A stretch of 64,000 bases of DNA from Vitellaria paradoxa (Eukaryota; Streptophyta; Magnoliopsida; Ericales; Sapotaceae). Positions 58,030 to 64,000 of the stretch are shown here, piece after piece. The DNA is taken from NCBI GenBank assembly GCA_019916065.1, contig CM034239.1, positions 39,022,419-39,086,418 on the forward strand, given 5' to 3'. A model generated the notes under the pieces. It searched no databases. It was not told where the DNA came from and worked only from the letters and a program-made list of their open reading frames with translations. The position numbers were made by a program, and so were the translations under genes. Within the stretch, counting starts at the first letter, position 1; each line of letters starts with the position of its first letter.

Positions 58030-59400
58030 AATAAATTAATATTTGCTACTCTTAATACCTATCATTTCAGTATGCTACATAGATATCTTTTTTTGCCAAC
58101 ACTTGTATTAATGTGTTCAATTGACATTCATTGTTTCTTAACTTCTTTAAAGATAGGTATTTTAACTTAATGTTCTTGGCTGCCTTAGTGTGTACCTATC
58201 ATTTTTCGAAAAGAAAATTGTTGCAACATTATTACAATAAATTTTCAAGACTTAAAATAGTATCTATAACTCCTAACCCTGAAATAAAATTTTATAGCCA
58301 TAATCCATGATTTGTAGCCTCAAAGCAGGTAACAAATTTAGCTTCTATGGTGGATGATGCAATAACTCTTAGCACCCTTCCATAAAATAGCCCATCTCGC
58401 GATAAGAAAAACATATGAAAAGTGATCTTCTTGCTATTAACATATCCTCCAAAATCTAAGTCTGAATAACTAATTACCTTAAGGTGATTAGTCTTCCTAA
58501 ATGTGAGTATGTAATTTTTTATCCCGTGCAAATATCTTATAACTTTATTTGTAGTCTTCAAATGATCAAATCGCAGGTTACTTTGGTATCTATCTAATAT
58601 CCAAGTAGCAAAACTAATATCTGGCCTAATACAAACCTTTGTATACATCAAATTCCCAACATTAGAAGCATAAGGAATATCTTTCATACTTTTATATTCC
58701 AATTCATTTTGGGGACATTAACTTAAGTTGAACTTATCTCCCTTTTGAATTGAAATAACACTAGAACCACAATTATGCATATTAAATATTTCAAACTTTT
58801 ATTAATGTAGGCTTTATAAGACAATCCTATTCCTATCACAAAGGATGCCTCTCTCATGCCCTTCATTTCAAAGTTTTTCTAAAGAAAATCCTTAATTTCC
58901 TATAGTAAACCAAGGTCATTGCTAGCTATAAGTAATTTATTAACATATAATACTAAAAATAGAAATTTGCTCCCACTGGCCTTTAGGTATATACACTTAA
59001 CAATTGTTTTTACCTTATAACCCAAATGAAGTAATAGTATCATGAAACTTAAGATACCATTGTTGGGAAGCTTGCTTGAATCCATATATCGACTTCTTTA
59101 ATGGACAGACTATGTTTTCCTTTCCTTCTTTTGTAAAGTCTTCTGGTTGTGCCATATAGATTTATTCTTCTAAACTCCCATTTAAGAAAGCTATCTTTAT
59201 ATCCATTTGGTGCAGTTCTTGATCAAAGTGAGCTACCGATGCTAAAATAATTTTTAAAGAGTCCTTTTTTGATATAGGAGAGAAGGTCTCATTATAATCA
59301 ATGCCTTCACGCCAAATAAAACCTTTGGCTACAAGTCTAGCTTTATGTTGTTCGATATTGCCATTTGAATCATGTTTGGTTTTAAAAACCTATTTACACC
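58030..59400 (-). pseudogene. copia 3 reverse transcriptase and RNase H
   Basis: RT blocks are readable in broken frames (59400-58740), RNase H at 58702-58292 (KDIPYASNVGNLMY, DFGGYVNSKK, SSTIEAKF) and further to about 58030. The RT active site is YVNK instead of YVDD (58936-58947), so both catalytic aspartates are gone. Many stops. The TAG replacing Trp at 59390-59392 is the same as in copia 2 at 13650-13652. Confidence 0.8.
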
Positions 59401-60228
59401 TGATACTTTTATATCTTTCAGGCAATTCGACTAACTCCCAAACCTTGTTGAAGTCTATAGATTTTATCTTATCATTTATGGCATTAATCCATTTAATAGA
59501 ATTATTACTATTAATAGCTTTTGAATATGTAATCGAATCATTAGTATTCCTAACATTATGCTCAGATTCTTGTAAATATACCACATAGTCATTCGAAATA
59601 GGAGATCTTTTATTTTTAAAAGATCTTCTTAATGCTCTTCTTATGGTGCATCTATAATCAAGTCATTAGTTATAGTCTTATTATGATAACTTTCAGGTTG
59701 CTAATCACTTATTTGTTGTTAATTATTGTTGATTGTATCAACATCATTAGAAATAATAGAATTGTTATGAATCACAGGAAAGGGAAATCGTGTCCTAATT
59801 TCTTAAATGATTGCATCCCTAACTTTACCACTCCCACTAACTTCACCATTCTCAATGAATCTAGCATTTCTAATTTCAACAATACTTGTATTATGGTTAA
59901 GACGGTAAAATCTATATTCTTTTGATTTTTCTAAACATGCAAAAAAGAAACAAGTAATTGTTCTTGGATTTAGTTTCTTTTCATGTGGCTTATAGATTCT
60001 TTCTTCTGTTGGGCAACCCCAAACATACAAATTACTTAAATAGGGTTTTTATCATTTCTACAGTTCAAGAGATGTCTTTGGAATTGCCTTACTAGGAACC
60101 CTATTTAAGATATACACAGTAGTTTTAAGAGTATACATCTATACGGATATAGGTAACCTTGTATTACTCATCATACTCCTAATCACATCCACAAGGGTAC
60201 GATTGTGCCTTTTGGCTACACCATTCTG
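59401..60228 (-). pseudogene. copia 3 integrase C-terminal part and linker
   Basis: Fragments 60030-59803 (HEKKLNPRTITCFFFACLEKSKEY) and 59584-59401 (SNNSIKWINAINDKIKSIDFNKVWELVELPE) match the same regions of copia 2. Several stops lie between. Confidence 0.7.
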
Positions 60229-61002
60229 TCAAGGTTTACCTAGCATTGTGTATTGTGCGCAGATACCTAAATGTTCAAGGAGTTCAGCAAAAAGTCTTGA
60301 GCGTTGTCTCGTTCCATCATATCTACAACAAAATTTACCACCATGATCGGATCTAATGATTTTTACCTTTCTACCTATTTGTCTTTTAACCTCAGTTATA
60401 TAGATTTCAACAACATTAATAGATTGAGATTTATCATGCAATAAATACACGTAGCAATAATGTGAAAAATCATCAATAAAGGTAATGAAGTATTTTTCTC
60501 CACCAAAAGACGGAATATCAAAAGGTCCACATATGTCTGTATGTATTATCTCTAAAAGCTGGGTACTTCTCGTATTTTCTTTTTTTGTATGTTTGGTTTG
60601 TTTGCCTTTAATACAGTTCATATGCGTACCAAAATCAACTTAATCCAGATTTGGGAGAATTCCTTCCTTCATTAATCTCCCTATTCTTTTCTTGGATATG
60701 GGCCCTAATCTCTTATGCCACAAGTAAGATAAGTGCTCATTAGATGAGCCACATTTAGTTCCAACATTATGATGCAAAGTAAGGAGAGATTCAAAGAAAG
60801 AGGGTTTAAGGTGAATTTGGTATAAGCCATTCACCAAAATTCCAAAACAGACAAGACAAGAATTCTTAAACAAACAGAAAGTGTTATTACTGAATTCAAA
60901 TGAAAAACCACTAATAGTAAGTTTTGACAATGAAATCAAGTTGCGAGAAATGGAAAGAACATAAAGTGTATCAGCTAAATATAAGCGAAATCCAAAATCC
61001 AA
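60229..61002 (-). pseudogene. copia 3 GAG-pre-integrase and integrase core
   Basis: 61002-60640 holds LYVLSISRNLISLSKL and LWHKRLGPISKKRI; 60621-60229 holds HTDICGPF, FITFIDDFSHYCYVYLL and IRSDHGGKF. Two catalytic Asp are kept, but the Glu is Lys in NGVAKRHNR (near 60217), just after a stop. It supplies the sequence missing from copia 2 at the 3.675-kb insertion site. Confidence 0.8.
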
Positions 61003-61129
61003 AAGTAAGCGAAATGTTTCAATAGCTTCAACTGGGGCTTTCGCTCAATTTCCTATGCAAAAAAAGACTTCATTTGGTCTTGTGGTGCAGGTTATAAGGT
61101 ATCTCTATATCGAGTTTGAAACATGAGTA

Positions 61130-62030
61130 CTTGAACCAGAATCAATCCACAAGTGTTAGAAGGAATATCAATTAAGTTTGATTCGAAACATACTAAAACC
61201 ATAAGCTTACATTTCTTTTCGAACCATTGCTTACATTTCAGGCAATCTTTCTGAAAGTGTCCACTTTTTTTTTATAGAAGTGACACTTATACTTTTTTCC
61301 TTCTTAGAGGTAGATTGATAAGAATCATCCAGCTTGGATTGGCCACGCTTAATGCCTTCTCTAGTTCTCTTCTTTCTATCTCTTCCTTTCACCATCAAAT
61401 GCGCTATGTGACCATTCTACTGCTTAAGTCTTTCTTCTTTTTGGACCAACATACTTTGCAGCTCATTTATATTCCACTTATCTTTAATAGTATTGTAATT
61501 GATTTAAAATGGTCCATATTCTGGAGGTAAGGAGTTTAGGACAAATTGGACGAGAAAAGACCCATCTACAGTTATGTCTAAAGTCTTCAATCTTATAGCA
61601 AGATTGATCATCTCAATAATATGTTTATTCATGATACGGGTACCATCAAAATGAATAGTGGTTAGTTCACCATACGTTTTCTAGCAAGTGATTTATTAGC
61701 AATTTGAAAACGTCATTAACATTATTAAGATATTCCTTAACATTTTTTCCATTTTAGGGGATATGTTTTTATGTTTGCAGCAATGGTCACGTGCAAAAAC
61801 ATTAGGCTTAAGCTATTGAATTTAAATCAGGCCATATGAACGGCCTTTTCAGTCTTGCTGCTTTCATCAGTAATAGCAGTAGGTTCATCAATGAAAGGCA
61901 CATATCATGATCTAGAATCCTTAAACTAAACTAGACTTGCTGAGGTCACTAAGAGAAATTAGTACCATCAAATTTGGGGATGTTTGAGGCTTGAGAATGA
62001 AGTGCAACATGTTTGTAACTGTAATATTTA
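61130..62030 (-). pseudogene. copia 3 gag and protease remains
   Basis: Homologous to copia 2 gag (19930-18968) but with no open frame of length. KSGHFQKDCLKCKQWFEKKCKLM near 61260-61200 is the remaining half of the zinc knuckle; its first half is destroyed by a T-run change. The protease Asp-Ser-Gly region near 61130 is frameshifted. Confidence 0.7.
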
Positions 62031-63439
62031 TTAAATATGCTCACGTGTCAATTTCATTTATAATAACACGTAAATAACAATTATGGAAGGGAATAATAAG
62101 CTATTGATATTTAAGGACATTTAATTGGATGATAAATTAGTTGAAAAATATGGCATCTATGGATGTCTAATTTTTTTTTAATAAAATAATGTATCACCCT
62201 ATAGTAATTATTCAATTAATATAATTGGATCTGTGGATAATTAAATAAATAATAATAAAAGATTAACAACTCAATATTCACTACTATATTTGGGCCTGTG
62301 AGTAGCAAAAATATAGATGGCATGAATAAAAATTCAATAATCTAATATTCATAACGATAGATTAAAAAACACTGTAGTGAATATTTAATGAATATAAGAA
62401 TTAAGTATATCCATAAATTTAATATTTACAATAATGGATTTAAGCACTGTGGTGAACACTAAATCATTCATAATATGAATATTACAAAAAAAAAAAAAAA
62501 AACTAACAACCCAATATTCACTACTATATCTGGCCTTGTGGACAACCAGAATATATATAGTATGAATAAAAATTTAGTGATCCAATATTCATAACAATAA
62601 TATTAGATTAAAAATATTGTGATGAATATTTAATTTAATCATAATATGAATATTAGAATCAAATATAGTCATAAAATTAATATTCGCAATAATGGATTGG
62701 AGCACGGTGGTGAATATCAAACCATTCTTAATCTGAATATTAGATTCAATAATAATGAATAAAATATTTAATTTATTTAATTTAATCATTAAACATAATT
62801 TTTTTTATAGTTTGGTTTGATTAAACATAAAATTTTATTTTTTTTCTTCTTAAGTTTTCCTAAAATAAAATTAAAAGAAAACAAAATAAAAACAATTAAT
62901 GAAATTTAAGAGCTTTTCTGGGGAATTTAACTTGCATAATTAACTAGCATCTGACATTCATAATTAATGATGTCAGTGTATTATGTAATAAAACACACAA
63001 CATTAGTGTAAATAAAGCCAATTAAAATCCTCCAGAAATCTGTACAATTCGTGGTTCTCTCTACTTGGGTAAACTCTTTGATCCCAAGCAGCTGTAAACG
63101 GCTTGGCCAAACCAATTGATAATTAATGATATGAATTTGGTAAGGTATATCTGCAGTTTCGTTTTGTAGATAGAAGCACAATTCGTCAACATTAACTAAA
63201 GTTTTGATGCTTTGGAACCTCATAACTGCTAGCAGATGATTAGATTTGCAACTTAATTTTGAATCAATGCATACCCAGCTTAATGAACAATCAATCTGCC
63301 ATAATTGATTACAATCAATTCACGTGATCAGAAAAAAGAAAAAATTTCACATATATTTTATACATAAAGATTTCAATTAACTACAATAATAACAAAAATG
63401 AAAAATCATGGGGTCATAAACATAAATTTTGATACCCTA
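62031..63439 (-). other. Leader of copia 3 with tandem repeats
   Basis: Non-coding, 1.4 kb. Units with period about 235 bp start near 62280 and 62517 (CACTACTATAT-TGG-CTTGTG), as in copia 2. An A-run of 18 lies at 62487-62504. The 63020-63230 part has no recognisable gene. Confidence 0.65.
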
Positions 63440-63931
63440 TGTAAATTTATAACCAAATTTACATATAATATTTAATTAAACATTTAGGATTTTGATTTTC
63501 ATGATATTTACATATTTTACATATTTACATAATATAACTAAGAATGCATACTTCGAGCTATTGTTTTGAAAATCTAAATGCAAAAAGTTACTTTAAAATA
63601 TTGTTGTTGAATCTTCTCTTTCAGCAAAAATAAAATCCTATGGAAAATTAAATTTCTCCCTCTTACCCTATAAACCCTAATGTGTTATGATTTTAATGTG
63701 TATGGATTGATGAGATTTATCTACTATTTATAGGAAGAGAGATGACTCAATTTTCTAATTAGTCATTTAATTTCTACCGTCTATTAAATTAGGATATAGA
63801 TAAAAAATTAACTCACAATCTTTTAACAACAGTAACTTTTCTAAATAAATCCTTATTAAATTTAGATTTTTATATGGACCATTTTAATGAGAACACTAAT
63901 TATAAAAATTAATAATTAATTAATTCCAACA
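63440..63931 (-). repeat. 5' LTR of copia 3 (492 bp)
   Basis: TGTAAATTTATAACC to AATTCCAACA, partner of 57235-57725. Confidence 0.88.
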
Positions 63932-64000
63932 TGTGGAAGTCTAAACTAAATTGCAAGTTGCTCTCTTCCCTCCCAATAATCAAATATAATCTCGATTTAA

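Larger units (their letters stand above)
57235..63931 (-). mobile_element. Ty1/copia retrotransposon 3 (copia 2 family), older copy
   Basis: LTRs of 491 and 492 bp bound a minus-strand copia element homologous to copia 2 throughout, without the 3.675-kb insertion. The LTRs are clearly more diverged from each other than those of copia 2, largely by transitions, so this is an older insertion. Flanks are TGGGA (57230-57234) and TGTGG (63932-63936), a poor duplication in keeping with age. Its primer site is degenerate (minus AGGGTATCAAAA near 63427-63438). All genes are broken. Confidence 0.88.

Noticed and set aside
62487..62504. A-run of 18 in the copia 3 leader as another poly(A) retro-insertion
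   Set aside because: No flanking target duplication and no ACC end; a simple A-run expansion is enough.

Overview
The window looks like a gene-poor stretch of a eudicot plant nuclear genome. It is AT-rich and built almost entirely of LTR retrotransposons inserted into one another: Ty1/copia elements with an initiator-Met primer site, Athila and Tat type Ty3/gypsy elements, a non-autonomous long LTR element, and solo LTRs. I see no ordinary host gene, rRNA, CRISPR array or functional tRNA. Species cannot be told from the sequence.

Layout. The oldest layer is a minus-strand Tat-like gypsy element filling 8569-56869; the rest of its left LTR lies beyond the window. Its own parts are: left LTR end (8569-8722); an antisense plant-mobile-domain (PMD) gene with its own promoter and introns (8869-22691); integrase (23940-22840); RNase H and RT (26300-24080); protease and gag (32433-29880 and 40381-39491); primer site (40451-40472); right LTR (40474-41379 plus 56724-56869). 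Inserted into it are: copia 1 (1-8568, plus strand, in the left LTR); copia 2 (11343-21812, minus strand, in a PMD exon, TSD GATGA); an Athila-type solo LTR C (26304-about 29474); a 7-kb non-coding LTR element (32434-39490, TSD AGATT); and a complete-length Athila element (41380-56718, minus strand, TSD TGCCT) in the right LTR.

A further layer sits inside those. Two copies of a 3.65-kb TG...CA sequence, probably a long solo LTR with two tRNA-like segments, lie in copia 1 (4232-7880) and copia 2 (14475-18149, TSD TTTCG). Solo LTR B (26942-28596, TSD AAAAT) lies in solo LTR C. Solo LTR A (41507-42985, TSD TAAGA) lies in the Athila 3' LTR. To the right, outside the Tat element, is copia 3 (57235-63931, minus strand), an older member of the copia 2 family.

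Nearly all coding regions are broken by stops, frameshifts, lost catalytic residues or insertions, so the window is mainly a fossil record. The most notable signals are: the antisense PMD gene with splice sites that restore the reading frame; paired palindromes upstream of the TATA box in every Athila-class LTR, repeated inside Athila ahead of its env-like ORF; two tiny poly(A) retro-insertions with the same 3' end; a nonsense codon shared by copia 2 and copia 3; and tRNA-like modules kept in both 3.65-kb solo LTRs.
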